A DNA stretch of 64,000 nt from Parachryseolinea silvisoli (GTDB taxonomy: Bacteria; Bacteroidota; Bacteroidia; Cytophagales; Cyclobacteriaceae): contig NZ_JAIOAO010000004.1 of assembly GCF_021190955.1 (NCBI RefSeq), positions 372,001 through 436,000 on the forward strand. The letters are read 5' to 3'. Of the stretch, positions 56,001 through 63,611 are shown piece by piece. Every line of letters begins with the position of its first letter. Position 1 is the stretch's first letter. The position numbers were made by a program, and so were the translations under genes. Under the pieces are notes generated by a model. That model made no database searches, was not told where the DNA came from, and saw nothing but the letters and a program-made list of their open reading frames with translations.

Positions 56001-56150
56001 GTCATCCTTTCGGATAATTATATCACCCTCATGCCCGGCGAGGAAAAACTCATCATCATCGAAGCCGACGCAACGCAGCTCCAGGGCGGCGCTGATATTT
56101 TACTAAAACAATACGGCCACCCCGAACAGAAAAAGCTATCGGTGCAATAA
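53097..56150 (+). CDS. GH2 enzyme (exo-beta-glucosaminidase/mannosidase-like) with F5/8C domain
   Basis: 1017 residues with a signal peptide (MALAMPLLTHAQ). N-terminal sugar-binding jelly roll (about 70-220, FYNRPFWYRTEFALPP, LHFDNTNRYADFYFNG), Ig-like domain, then a TIM barrel with acid/base Glu in LWCGANETHP (about 473) and nucleophile candidate Glu in MRSEIGTATFP (about 549). The KGGSWGMDEYLLR segment is typical of the CsxA/mannosidase-like branch. Residues about 765-885 form a discoidin domain (ATDAGAGSRWESEYSDAQWLYVDLG in pieces). Predicted to remove terminal beta-linked sugars. Confidence 0.9.
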   Translation: MQTFKHLFISMALAMPLLTHAQTETIPLNSADTEWQLTPQADVHSAGTEIATPGYKFSTAVKGVVPGVVFTAYVQAGKVPDPNYADNIWKVDESFYNRPFWYRTEFALPPSFVKRGRIWLHFDNTNRYADFYFNGTKLSGTKTSTRDVSGHMLRTKYDITDLIREPGKNAIAVLITDADQKKHRTDKEGFGVTASPTYLSAASWDWMPYVPGRLAGITGNVYLTVTGDLTMQDPWVRSELESNEFAYLSLSSAIKNSSASRQEAVLAGVIQPGNIGFSKKITLDPHATATVYIDRKEFSQLIVRHPKLWWPNGYGEPNLYTCTLTCSVDGKTSDVKEITFGIKKYEYQFTKNAAGWPVMTFYINGQKLFLKGGSWGMDEYLLRCHGKEYETKIRLHKDMHYNVIRLWTGCVTDDEFYNYCDKYGIMVWDDFWLYVAYNDVASDEDFKANALDKVKRLRNHPSIALWCGANETHPKPALDDYLRTIVAREDHNDRLYKSSSNQDGLSGSGWWGNQPPKHHFETSGSNLAWNNPPYPYGSDRGYGMRSEIGTATFPTYESVIQFIPKDKLWPLPTDEQLKNEDDNVWNKHYFGKEASNANPIHYKTAVNTQFGESSGLEAFCEKSQFINIEVMKGMYEAWNDRMWNDASGLLIWMSQSAYPSFVWQTYDYYYDATGAYWGARKACEPVHIQWNASSNSIKAINTTATDLNGAIAKARVYTLQGKEVSQFRKEKTVDVASSNIAEAFTLNFNPSNLAYGKTIAASSALQPAALATDAGAGSRWESEYSDAQWLYVDLGQKQKIQTVVLKWEVACAKEYTLEISDDAKTWKTVYKTTDGKGGTEEIAIKPVSTRYVRMLGLKRATQFGYSIYEMEVYGQDRSIQDMTPLHFIKLELTDAKGTLLSDNFYWRNGVKDLDYTPLNTLPAADITCALRSKETGKLHMAIKNNSQTVAFGNRLRLVKQNTQERILPVILSDNYITLMPGEEKLIIIEADATQLQGGADILLKQYGHPEQKKLSVQ

Positions 56151-56177
56151 ATAGTCGTCGTGAACACCGAAAATACA

Positions 56178-56257
56178 GCCCTGAAAGGGCGTAATACAAT
56201 AGCCCAGGCCTTCGCTATCGCTCCAGCCTGGGCTATTATGTCACACCCCTTCGGGGC
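56178..56257. repeat. Three-hairpin intergenic repeat (different family)
   Basis: GCCCT-GAA-AGGGC (56178-56190), AATAGCCCAGGC (56198-56209) with its perfect complement GCCTGGGCTATT (56226-56237), and CCCC-TT-CGGGG (56247-56256) lie in series after the GH2 stop codon. The layout resembles short palindromic repeats that occur in many copies in Bacteroidota genomes. Also a possible transcription end between two convergent genes. Confidence 0.65.
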
Positions 56258-56277
56258 TTCAAATCGTCTTCGAACCG

Positions 56278-57288
56278 TCAGTCAACTCTCACCACAACCT
56301 TTCCCACATGACTCCCGCCCTGCATATACCGAAACGCCTCCTGCACCTTCTCCATCGGAAACACCTGACTAATCACCGGTCGTAAACCATTCACTTCCAC
56401 CGCTCGCGCCAAATCTTCAAAGTCTTCCCGCGTTCCCACCGAGATCCCTTTCATCCGTACAGTATAAACTACCGATCGAAAAAAATCCACCGGCAGCACC
56501 GGCCCGCCGAGGAATCCCACCAGGCCCACAAAGCCTTCCATCCGCAGTGACCGGATGGAGCTGTCGATGCTTTCAGCGCCGCCGATGTCGAGCGTAGCAT
56601 CGGCGCCTTCCTGTTGCGTAAGACGGAGTACCTCTTCGTGCCACTTCGGATATTTTTTATAGTTGATCACCTCATCGGCACCAAGCTTTTTGAGCGTGTC
56701 GAGCTTGTGGTCGCTGCCCGAGGTGGCGATGACGCGGGCGCCGGCGATCTTGGCAAGTTGCAGGGCGAAGATCGAGACACCACCGGTGCCCTGGGTGACG
56801 ACGGTCTGTCCGGGCTTGAGGCCGGCATGTACAAACCATCCGTTCCACGCGGTTACACCGGCGATAGGCAACGTACAGGCTTCTTCGGCCGTGAGGTTCG
56901 CGGGTGTTCTGACAAGCGCCTCTTCAGCAACGCAGGCGTATTCCACCATCAGGCCAGGCGTGGCCTGACTGGTTTGGCTCTCGGCGTTTTGCAGCGTGCG
57001 CCTGCCGCCGATCCATTGCTGATAGAAATTTACCATCACGCGGTCGCCTTTTTTCCAGCGAGTTACTTCGCTGCCGATACGTTCGATGGTGCCGGCGCCG
57101 TCAGAGGCGGGTATGCGGGGCAGCGTGAGCGATGGTTTATAGGTGCCCGATATCAGGGCGATGTCCAGGTAATTCAAGGCTACGGCTTCGATGCGCACCA
57201 GCACTTGGTGTGGGCCGGGAGTGGGAATTTTTTCATCGGCCAGCTGCAGGTTTTCGATACCGAACTGTTTTAAATGAATTGCTTTCAT
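56278..57288 (-). CDS. Zinc-free medium-chain dehydrogenase/reductase (quinone oxidoreductase-like)
   Basis: 336 residues of the MDR superfamily: GroES-like N-terminus (MKAIHLKQFGIENLQL, VRIEAVALNYLDIALISG) and NAD(P)-binding TQGTGGVSIFALQLAKIAGARVIAT in pieces. The catalytic-zinc Cys/His ligands and the structural four-Cys loop are absent, as in quinone or enone reductases. Divergent to an HxlR regulator, a common pairing for quinone-stress genes. Confidence 0.9.
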   Translation of the reverse strand: MKAIHLKQFGIENLQLADEKIPTPGPHQVLVRIEAVALNYLDIALISGTYKPSLTLPRIPASDGAGTIERIGSEVTRWKKGDRVMVNFYQQWIGGRRTLQNAESQTSQATPGLMVEYACVAEEALVRTPANLTAEEACTLPIAGVTAWNGWFVHAGLKPGQTVVTQGTGGVSIFALQLAKIAGARVIATSGSDHKLDTLKKLGADEVINYKKYPKWHEEVLRLTQQEGADATLDIGGAESIDSSIRSLRMEGFVGLVGFLGGPVLPVDFFRSVVYTVRMKGISVGTREDFEDLARAVEVNGLRPVISQVFPMEKVQEAFRYMQGGSHVGKVVVRVD

Positions 57289-57360
57289 GTCATTTTTGTT
57301 ATGACGGCAAAACTGGCGGCCCCGGCCCCTGTAATCAAGTATGCACTTTTCCGTTCCCTG

Positions 57361-57376
57361 CTTACCAAAAGGTGAG
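57361..57376. promoter_or_regulatory. Possible HxlR operator
   Basis: CTTACC-AAAA-GGTGAG is a 6-bp inverted repeat with one mismatch lying midway between the divergent oxidoreductase and HxlR genes. On the minus strand it covers a TTTTGG that could be the -33 element of the oxidoreductase promoter. Confidence 0.3.
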
Positions 57377-57425
57377 TAATGCTGAGGATGAGGAAGAAAA
57401 AATTTTGAACGATATAAAGAACGAT

Positions 57426-57836
57426 ATGAAAGAAACTACCCCGCCTGCACCGATCTGTTCCGTTGACTATGCCTTTCAACGCATCGGCGGCAAATACAAA
57501 GGTCGCATCATCTGGCAACTTGGCACCGGCACACGCCGGTATGGTTCGCTGCGCAAAAGCATCCTGGGCGTCACACACAAGATGTTGACGCAGGCGCTGC
57601 GTGAGCTGGAGCAGGATGGCCTCATTACCCGCCAGGCGTTTGCTGAGCTGCCACCACGCGTAGAGTATACACTCACGTCCACAGGTCAGGGCCTTATTCC
57701 GTTCATCACCATGCTCAACGAATGGGCCATGCAGCAAATGGATGCCCTCGGTGTTCCGCGCTACTATAAAACGTCGGAACACGATCTCGTTTGTGCACCC
57801 AACGCGGGACGTGTCACCGCGACAACCGACCGATAA
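57426..57836 (+). CDS. HxlR-family regulator with N-terminal Cys
   Basis: 136 residues from ATG 57426; a longer frame from 57132 runs through the divergent gene and its promoter and is rejected. HxlR winged helix: YAFQRIGGKYKGRIIWQL, RRYGSLRKSILGVTHKMLTQALRELEQDGLI in pieces, and wing PRVEYTLTSTGQGL. Cys11 in APICSVDY sits where redox-sensing relatives (YodB, QorR) keep their reactive Cys, so quinone or thiol-oxidant sensing is plausible. Confidence 0.9.
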   Translation: MKETTPPAPICSVDYAFQRIGGKYKGRIIWQLGTGTRRYGSLRKSILGVTHKMLTQALRELEQDGLITRQAFAELPPRVEYTLTSTGQGLIPFITMLNEWAMQQMDALGVPRYYKTSEHDLVCAPNAGRVTATTDR

Positions 57837-57922
57837 CGGTCGCAGCGGACACCCCGAAAAAAAACTTTCCATTTTCTGTTACCTTTTGCAACGAACCGTA
57901 GTCTTTATGCAAAGCTTGGGTT

Positions 57923-60289
57923 ATGTTCAAAAATTACTTCCTGGTCACCCTGAGAAACCTGTTCAAAAACGGGTTCTATTCGTTCATTAACATTGCCGGT
58001 CTTTCTACCGGCATTACCTGCAGCATCCTGATCTTGTTGTGGGTCAACGACGAAATGTCATACGACAAGTTCCTGCCGAAGGCCGACCGGCTCTACCAGG
58101 TGTGGGCCAACGCGAAGTTTGACGGCAAGATTCAGTCGTGGACCTCCGTGCCGCTGCCCACCTACGAGGCCATGAAAACTGCCGACAGTCACATCAAGCG
58201 GGCTGCGGTGACAGACTGGGGTGGTGACCACCTGCTGACGGTAGGAGAGAACCGGCTGACCAAGCGCGGTTACTATACCGGTGAGGATTTCCTGCAGATG
58301 TTTGAGTTTCCGCTGTTGATCGGCCAGGCAAACCAGGTCATGGCAGACCCCCGTTCGATCGTCATTACCGAGGCCACGGCCAAGGCATTGTTTGGAGACG
58401 AAGACCCGATCAACAAAGTAATCCGCGTCGACAACGAACATGATTTGAAGGTGACCGGTGTACTGCGCAACGTGCCGTCAAGCTCAAGCTTCCAGTTCGA
58501 TTTCCTGATGACCTGGAAATTCCACGAGCAAGCCGAGGAGTGGGTGCGGCGTAACACCACCAATTGGGGCAACTATTCCTTCCAGGTATTTGTCGAGCTG
58601 AATGACCCTGCCCATCACGCGGCGGTGGAAAGCCGGGTGAAGATGATGCTACAGGAACATGGCGAAAAGGATACCAAGCCCGAATTCTTTTTATACCCCA
58701 TGCTGCGCTGGCGCCTGCAATCATCGTTCGACAACGGCGTAGAATCGGGCGGCATGATCGAATATGTACAGCTCTTTACAATCATTGCTGTGTTTGTCCT
58801 GATCATCGCCTGTATCAATTTTATGAACCTGGCCACGGCGCGGTCTGAGCGGCGTGCGCGCGAGGTGGGTATACGCAAGAGCATAGGCTCCCGTCGACGG
58901 GAGCTTGTGTTGCAGTTCATCGGCGAGTCTACCTTCATATCGTTTATCGCATTCACCATTGCCGTATTGGCGGCGCAATTGCTGTTGCCGTACTACAACG
59001 ACATGGTGGAGAAAAAACTGACGATACCGTACCTGTCGGGTGAATTCTGGCTATTTTCACTGGGACTTATCCTGATCACCGGACTGGTGGCAGGCAGCTA
59101 TCCCGCGTTCTATCTTTCTTCCTTCCAGCCGGTAAAGGTGTTGAAAGGAAAACCTACCGCGGGTAAAGGCGCCAGCTTGCCGCGCAAAATATTGGTGACG
59201 TTGCAATTCGGCTTCTCGATCCTGCTCATCATCGGCACGCTGGTAATATACCAGCAGATCCAGCTTGTCAAAGGCCGTACACTCGGCTATGATCAGGAAA
59301 ACCTCATGACGGTAAATTATACCAACGAGGTAAAAAAGAATTACCGGCCGTTGAAGCTGGACCTGCTGGCATCGGGCGCGGTCGAGGCCGTGACCAAATC
59401 CAACAGCGCGATCACGGAAATCAACTCCAATAACTTTCTCGGTTGGCCCGGTAAGCCTGAAGAGCTGCGGGTGATCTTCACTACCATTGCCACCGAATAC
59501 GACTGGACGAAGACCATGGGGATCAAAATCCTGGAAGGGCGTGACTTCTCGGAAGATTTCAAAAGCGATACCGCGTCGATCATCATAAACAAGACTGCGC
59601 TGCAGCTCATGAACCTGAAAGACCCCATTGGCACCGAGCTGCCGCTGTGGGGCGGCAAACGCAAGCTGATCGGTGTTGTAGAGGATGTATTGATGGGTTC
59701 ACCGTCCGACCCTGTAAAGCCGATGTTTGCCATACTGGATCCTGAGTGGAGCAATGCCGTCACCATTCGCCTGAAGAAAACCAACGACCTGCAGGCATCG
59801 ATCAACACCGTCAAGACCGTCTTCGAAAAGCATGCGCCGGCATACCCGTTCGAATATCGATTTGCCGATGTGGAGTTTCAGAAGAAATTCACAACCATCA
59901 ACCTGACGAGCCAACTGGCCAGTCTCTTTGCAACGCTCACCATCCTGATCACGGGACTCGGGTTATTTGGCCTCGCATCGTTTACCGCGGAGCAACGTAC
60001 CAAAGAGATCGGCATACGCAAGGTGCTCGGAGCCAGTGTGCCAAGCATTGTACAAATGATCTCGCGCGATTTTTCTATTCTGGTGATTATAGCCTTTACG
60101 ATATCTTCACCCGTCGCCTGGTGGCTGTTGACGAAATACCTGGAGCGTTATGCCATTCGTACATCGATCGAATGGTGGGTATTTCCGGCAACCGGTATCG
60201 TATCCTTGGTATTTGCGTTGATCATCGTCAGCACACAAGCCTTGCGCGCGGCACATGCCAATCCCGTAAACTCCTTGCGGAGTGAATAG
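57923..60289 (+). CDS. MacB/FtsX-type ABC transporter permease
   Basis: 788 residues. N-terminal helix (SFINIAGLSTGITCSILILL), a MacB periplasmic core domain (about 50-240), three helices around 285-400 with the FtsX pattern ATARSERRAREVGIRKSIGSRRREL, a second periplasmic domain (about 425-650), and a terminal three-helix FtsX repeat (ERTKEIGIRKVLGA-like EQRTKEIGIRKVLGASVPSIV). This duplicated form is very common in Bacteroidota and pairs with separate ATPases; none is adjacent. May move lipoproteins, peptides or act in mechanotransmission. Convergent with the sulfatase, 3 nt apart. Confidence 0.93.
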   Translation: MFKNYFLVTLRNLFKNGFYSFINIAGLSTGITCSILILLWVNDEMSYDKFLPKADRLYQVWANAKFDGKIQSWTSVPLPTYEAMKTADSHIKRAAVTDWGGDHLLTVGENRLTKRGYYTGEDFLQMFEFPLLIGQANQVMADPRSIVITEATAKALFGDEDPINKVIRVDNEHDLKVTGVLRNVPSSSSFQFDFLMTWKFHEQAEEWVRRNTTNWGNYSFQVFVELNDPAHHAAVESRVKMMLQEHGEKDTKPEFFLYPMLRWRLQSSFDNGVESGGMIEYVQLFTIIAVFVLIIACINFMNLATARSERRAREVGIRKSIGSRRRELVLQFIGESTFISFIAFTIAVLAAQLLLPYYNDMVEKKLTIPYLSGEFWLFSLGLILITGLVAGSYPAFYLSSFQPVKVLKGKPTAGKGASLPRKILVTLQFGFSILLIIGTLVIYQQIQLVKGRTLGYDQENLMTVNYTNEVKKNYRPLKLDLLASGAVEAVTKSNSAITEINSNNFLGWPGKPEELRVIFTTIATEYDWTKTMGIKILEGRDFSEDFKSDTASIIINKTALQLMNLKDPIGTELPLWGGKRKLIGVVEDVLMGSPSDPVKPMFAILDPEWSNAVTIRLKKTNDLQASINTVKTVFEKHAPAYPFEYRFADVEFQKKFTTINLTSQLASLFATLTILITGLGLFGLASFTAEQRTKEIGIRKVLGASVPSIVQMISRDFSILVIIAFTISSPVAWWLLTKYLERYAIRTSIEWWVFPATGIVSLVFALIIVSTQALRAAHANPVNSLRSE

Positions 60290-60292
60290 TGC

Positions 60293-61864
60293 CTATTTCG
60301 GTTGCAGCGTGACGGCAGGCGTTTGTTCTAAAAGTTTCAGCGCCTCGTCGTCCTGATACTTCAGGATCTGCGTGCGCAGCGCTTTCTTCAGGGAAGCCGT
60401 AACCTTTTCGTAGCCCTTCTGGCCGTACAGGTTAGTTAGGTTGTGCGGGTCCTTTTTGATGTCGTAGAGCTCCCAGAAATCATCGGGTCCATAGAATCGC
60501 GCCAATGTATACTGTTCCGTGCGGATCCCGAAATGCGGGGCGACGCGGTGCGGACGCGGATATTCGTAGTAGTGATAGTATGCCGCGGTTCGCCATGGCA
60601 CCGGCTTCCCGCTGACGATGGGCAGGAATGATTCGCCCTGGATCTCCCGCGGTATCGTGGTGCCGGTAATATCCAGGATCGTTGGCGCCCAGTCGATGTT
60701 TGAAATGAGCCGGTCTACTTTGGTGCCCGGCTTGATCACGCCCGGGTACCGAATCACAAACGGTGTCTTCAGCGACTCTTCATACATAAACCGCTTGTCA
60801 AACCAACCGTGCTCGCCCAGGTAAAAGCCCTGGTCGGAAGCATAAATCACGACGGTGTTCTCCGACAGTTTCGTTTGATCCAGGTAGTCTAGCAACCGCC
60901 CGATGTTACGATCGAGGGAATTGGCCGTAGATAAATAATCGCGCAGGTAACGCTGATACTTCCATTCGGCGAGCGCCTTGCCCGTAAGCTTCTTCTCATC
61001 GAACTCCTTGCTTACTTTCTTTTCGTAATAGTTGTAGTACGCCGCCCGTTGTTCGGCGGTAAACCGTGTGTAGGGATTATAGCGTCGGGTACCGGTACTG
61101 CTGTCGTAGTCAGCGTGCACCTTCAGGTCCGTCATCAGTACCATCGTGCTGTCGATGGTCATGTCCTGCTTCCGTGCGGCAATCCGGTTTTTATAGTCGT
61201 CGTAGAATGTCGCGGGTATCGGGAAGGTAACGTCGTCATATGCACCGAGGTCTTCGAGGGCGGGCAGCCACTCGCGGTGCGTGGCTTTGTGGCCTACTAC
61301 CAGGAAGAACGGCTTGGAGCGATCGCGCGTGTCAAGCCATTCCTTCGACAACTGGGTGATGATATCCGTTACATACCCGGTATACGTCTCCGTTTCATTT
61401 TTACTATTGATAAAGTCCGGATTATAGTACGAGCCTTGTCCCGGTAAGACATGCAGGTAATCGAAGCCGTGGGGGAGTGCCCCCAGGTGCATCTTGCCGA
61501 TCCAGGCGGTCTGGTATCCGTTCTTTTGCAGCTGCTCGGGAAAGACCGGCTGGGCAATGTCGAAGCTGCGTTCGTTCAGCTTGTAGCCGTTCAGGTGACT
61601 ATACTTCCCCGTGAGCAGCACCGCGCGGCTCGGGCCACAGATCGAGTTCGTCACCACGTTGTTGTACAACAGCGCGCCGCCGTTGGCAATGCGATCGATG
61701 TTCGGCGTCTTCGTCAGCTTGCTGCCGTATGCGCTGATGGCCTGGTAGGCGTGGTCGTCAGAGAGAATAAAAATGACATTCGGGCGTGCCGCCGTTTTCT
61801 TTTCCTGTGCCCGTATCGACCCCGTGAGGGCCAACGCGGCAATCATCAGAACGATTTTTTTCAT
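60293..61864 (-). CDS. Exported Cys-type sulfatase
   Basis: 523 residues with signal peptide (IVLMIAALALTGSIRAQ). The sulfatase signature SICGPSRAVLLTGKY carries Cys76, which must be converted to formylglycine; the metal-binding LSDDHAY near the N-terminus and the ASDQGFYLGEHGW segment are present. Large insertions (residues about 200-300) resemble mammalian-type heparan/choline sulfatase-like family members. Substrate probably a sulfated glycan. The maturase gene is not in this window. Confidence 0.93.
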   Translation of the reverse strand: MKKIVLMIAALALTGSIRAQEKKTAARPNVIFILSDDHAYQAISAYGSKLTKTPNIDRIANGGALLYNNVVTNSICGPSRAVLLTGKYSHLNGYKLNERSFDIAQPVFPEQLQKNGYQTAWIGKMHLGALPHGFDYLHVLPGQGSYYNPDFINSKNETETYTGYVTDIITQLSKEWLDTRDRSKPFFLVVGHKATHREWLPALEDLGAYDDVTFPIPATFYDDYKNRIAARKQDMTIDSTMVLMTDLKVHADYDSSTGTRRYNPYTRFTAEQRAAYYNYYEKKVSKEFDEKKLTGKALAEWKYQRYLRDYLSTANSLDRNIGRLLDYLDQTKLSENTVVIYASDQGFYLGEHGWFDKRFMYEESLKTPFVIRYPGVIKPGTKVDRLISNIDWAPTILDITGTTIPREIQGESFLPIVSGKPVPWRTAAYYHYYEYPRPHRVAPHFGIRTEQYTLARFYGPDDFWELYDIKKDPHNLTNLYGQKGYEKVTASLKKALRTQILKYQDDEALKLLEQTPAVTLQPK

Positions 61865-61905
61865 GGCGGAATATACGCCTATTGTGGCGAACGTCCACGT
61901 AGCGG

Positions 61906-62025
61906 TTAGCTACACTGCCCGAGCGCCACCCAGATGATAATAAAAACAACGATCGTACCCAGGCAGCCGCCGCCTAACTTTTTTGCGCCGTACCCGGCGA
62001 TAAGTCCTCTGAAAAGATTATTCAT
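61906..62025 (-). CDS. 39-residue membrane peptide
   Basis: Reading 62025 to 61906 on the minus strand gives MNNLFRGLIAGYGAKKLGGG followed by a hydrophobic helix of about 16 residues (GTIVVFIIIWVALGQ) and a stop. The positive, Gly-rich N-terminus plus single helix is a coherent membrane peptide, and similar short AGxGAKKLGGGC peptides are familiar from Bacteroidota. It lies 41 nt upstream of the sulfatase start in the same direction. Confidence 0.65.
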   Translation of the reverse strand: MNNLFRGLIAGYGAKKLGGGCLGTIVVFIIIWVALGQCS

Positions 62026-62062
62026 GTGATTTATGTGGATTGATAGACGAAGGCATAAAATA

Positions 62063-62116
62063 CCGTGCCCGGTTATCAGGAGCCCTTTTACAAGAGGATT
62101 CCCGAACCGGGCACGG
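62063..62116 (-). terminator. Hairpin after the DapA-like gene
   Basis: CCGTGCCCGGTT (62063-62074) and AACCGGGCACGG (62105-62116) are perfect 12-bp arms around 30 nt. On the minus strand it lies 26 nt after the DapA-like stop and is followed by the weak T-rich stretch TATTTTAT, so it may end the cupin-dapA transcript. Confidence 0.55.
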
Positions 62117-62141
62117 CGTTATACCAGTTTGATGAAGTTGC

Positions 62142-63020
62142 TTAAACGCGGCTCAGCATAGTGGAAAGCTCCGCGACTTCACCCGGTGTGAGGGGCTGTA
62201 GTGGCGCGCGCAAGTGACCTCCGTCCTCTCCCAAAAGATGGAGCCCCGCTTTAACGGCCCGGGGAAGTCCTTTGGCAACCATAAATTTCAGCAAGTCAAG
62301 TTGCTGGTAAAATACATGTTGCGCCAGGACCAAATCATTTTTTACAATAGCGTTATACAACGCGACCGTTAGTTCCGGAATAAGGTTCGGTGCGGCCGTA
62401 CACCAGCCGTTCGCGCCCGCCGAAAATGCCGCTAATGCCAGCGGATTCGAACCGTTGTAGAAAGCAACGTCTTCGCCCAATTCCTTTCTCAGAAAATGCA
62501 TCCGCTGAATATCGCCCGTACTTTCTTTTATCATCGTTACATTCGGGATTTCAAGCAGGCGCTTTAACAACGCGGGCGACATATCGACACCACCCGTAGC
62601 GGGGTTGTTATAGGCCATGATCGGTATGGATATTTTCGAAGCGACCGTATCATAGTGCTTTACGATCTCGTCGTCCGTTAGTTTCCAATAGCTCATCGGG
62701 ATGATCATAACCGCCGTAGCACCGGCTTTTTCGGCAAACCGCGCATGATAGAGTGTTCGCTCTGTCGTCAGGTTCGACACACCCACCAACGTGGGAACAC
62801 GGTTTGCTACCTGCTGAAGGGTGGCGGTGGTAACGGCTTCCTTCTCTTCGTCTGTCAGGTAGGGCAACACCCCGGTGCTACCCAGGGGAGCAATGCCGTG
62901 CGCGCCCGACGTGATCAGTCGTTCTACCAATCGCTTGAATAAAGGGATGTCCACCGTCCCATCCGCGGTAAACGGTGTAATGGGATAGGCAATGATACCT
63001 GCAAAGGGAATATGTTTCAT
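62142..63020 (-). CDS. DapA/N-acetylneuraminate-lyase-family class I aldolase
   Basis: 292 residues. Schiff-base Lys165 in VTMIKESTGD, catalytic Tyr137 in YNNPA, and the GSTG loop at 47-50 followed by Val where DapA has Glu (GSTGE). That and the divergent context argue for a catabolic keto-acid lyase or dehydratase (neuraminate, hydroxyproline or sugar acid) rather than lysine biosynthesis. Co-directional with the cupin gene, 21 nt upstream. Confidence 0.9.
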   Translation of the reverse strand: MKHIPFAGIIAYPITPFTADGTVDIPLFKRLVERLITSGAHGIAPLGSTGVLPYLTDEEKEAVTTATLQQVANRVPTLVGVSNLTTERTLYHARFAEKAGATAVMIIPMSYWKLTDDEIVKHYDTVASKISIPIMAYNNPATGGVDMSPALLKRLLEIPNVTMIKESTGDIQRMHFLRKELGEDVAFYNGSNPLALAAFSAGANGWCTAAPNLIPELTVALYNAIVKNDLVLAQHVFYQQLDLLKFMVAKGLPRAVKAGLHLLGEDGGHLRAPLQPLTPGEVAELSTMLSRV

Positions 63021-63041
63021 GTTATTTTCTATATAGATGGA

Positions 63042-63515
63042 TTAGAGATCTCTTCCTTCCTCTTCACGAAGTGCCACGCCGAGATTTTGCAGCTGGGGCG
63101 CATTTTCACAGGCGATATATTTGGCGGATTCACGGTCGCTCAGATTCTGATGCCGATGCCAGGCCCAGGCCGGTATATATACGGCATCGCCTTTCTGCCA
63201 CTCCACTTTTTCACCCTCGATCTCGGTATAACCTTTTCCTTCCAATACATAAAGTACGGTTTCATAGGTATGGCGATGTTTATTGGTGATCTGACCGGGC
63301 AGAAGCCCGCCGATGGTCATGCTCACGTTCCGGCTGGGCAGGTCTACAAAGAATACGGGGTGTTTACGCTCCGTCGAAAACTGCGTGTGCTCGCCCGCGT
63401 TCTCTACATTGCGATGGATCAGGTAGGCGGCTTTTTGATACTGGGGTCGCGCGAATGTCTGATGAAAATCTTTGGAGCTAAACGGTGTTTGCTCATTTTT
63501 TGTGTTGGTAGCCAT
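63042..63515 (-). CDS. Cupin-domain protein
   Basis: 157 residues with both cupin motifs: HRHTYETVLYVLEGKGYTEI and GDAVYIPAWAWHRHQN, with His/Glu residues for one metal site. Likely an isomerase, sensor or dioxygenase-like partner of the adjacent DapA-like enzyme; specific reaction unknown. First gene of the minus-strand pair under probable control of the divergent MocR. Confidence 0.9.
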   Translation of the reverse strand: MATNTKNEQTPFSSKDFHQTFARPQYQKAAYLIHRNVENAGEHTQFSTERKHPVFFVDLPSRNVSMTIGGLLPGQITNKHRHTYETVLYVLEGKGYTEIEGEKVEWQKGDAVYIPAWAWHRHQNLSDRESAKYIACENAPQLQNLGVALREEEGRDL

Positions 63516-63566
63516 GATTAGAATTTTTTTGGTTTGCAGTATTGCTTCACAAAAATGCCGTAATAT

Positions 63567-63610
63567 TGGACTGCCTTAGTGGTACAGAAATAACAAAATC
63601 AGGTAGTCCA
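63567..63610. promoter_or_regulatory. MocR-type operator candidate
   Basis: TGGACTGCCT (63567-63576) and AGGTAGTCCA (63601-63610) are inverted with 9 of 10 positions matching and 24 nt between, in the gap between the divergent cupin and MocR genes. Widely spaced half-sites suit a dimeric MocR regulator. Confidence 0.45.
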
Positions 63611-63611
63611 G

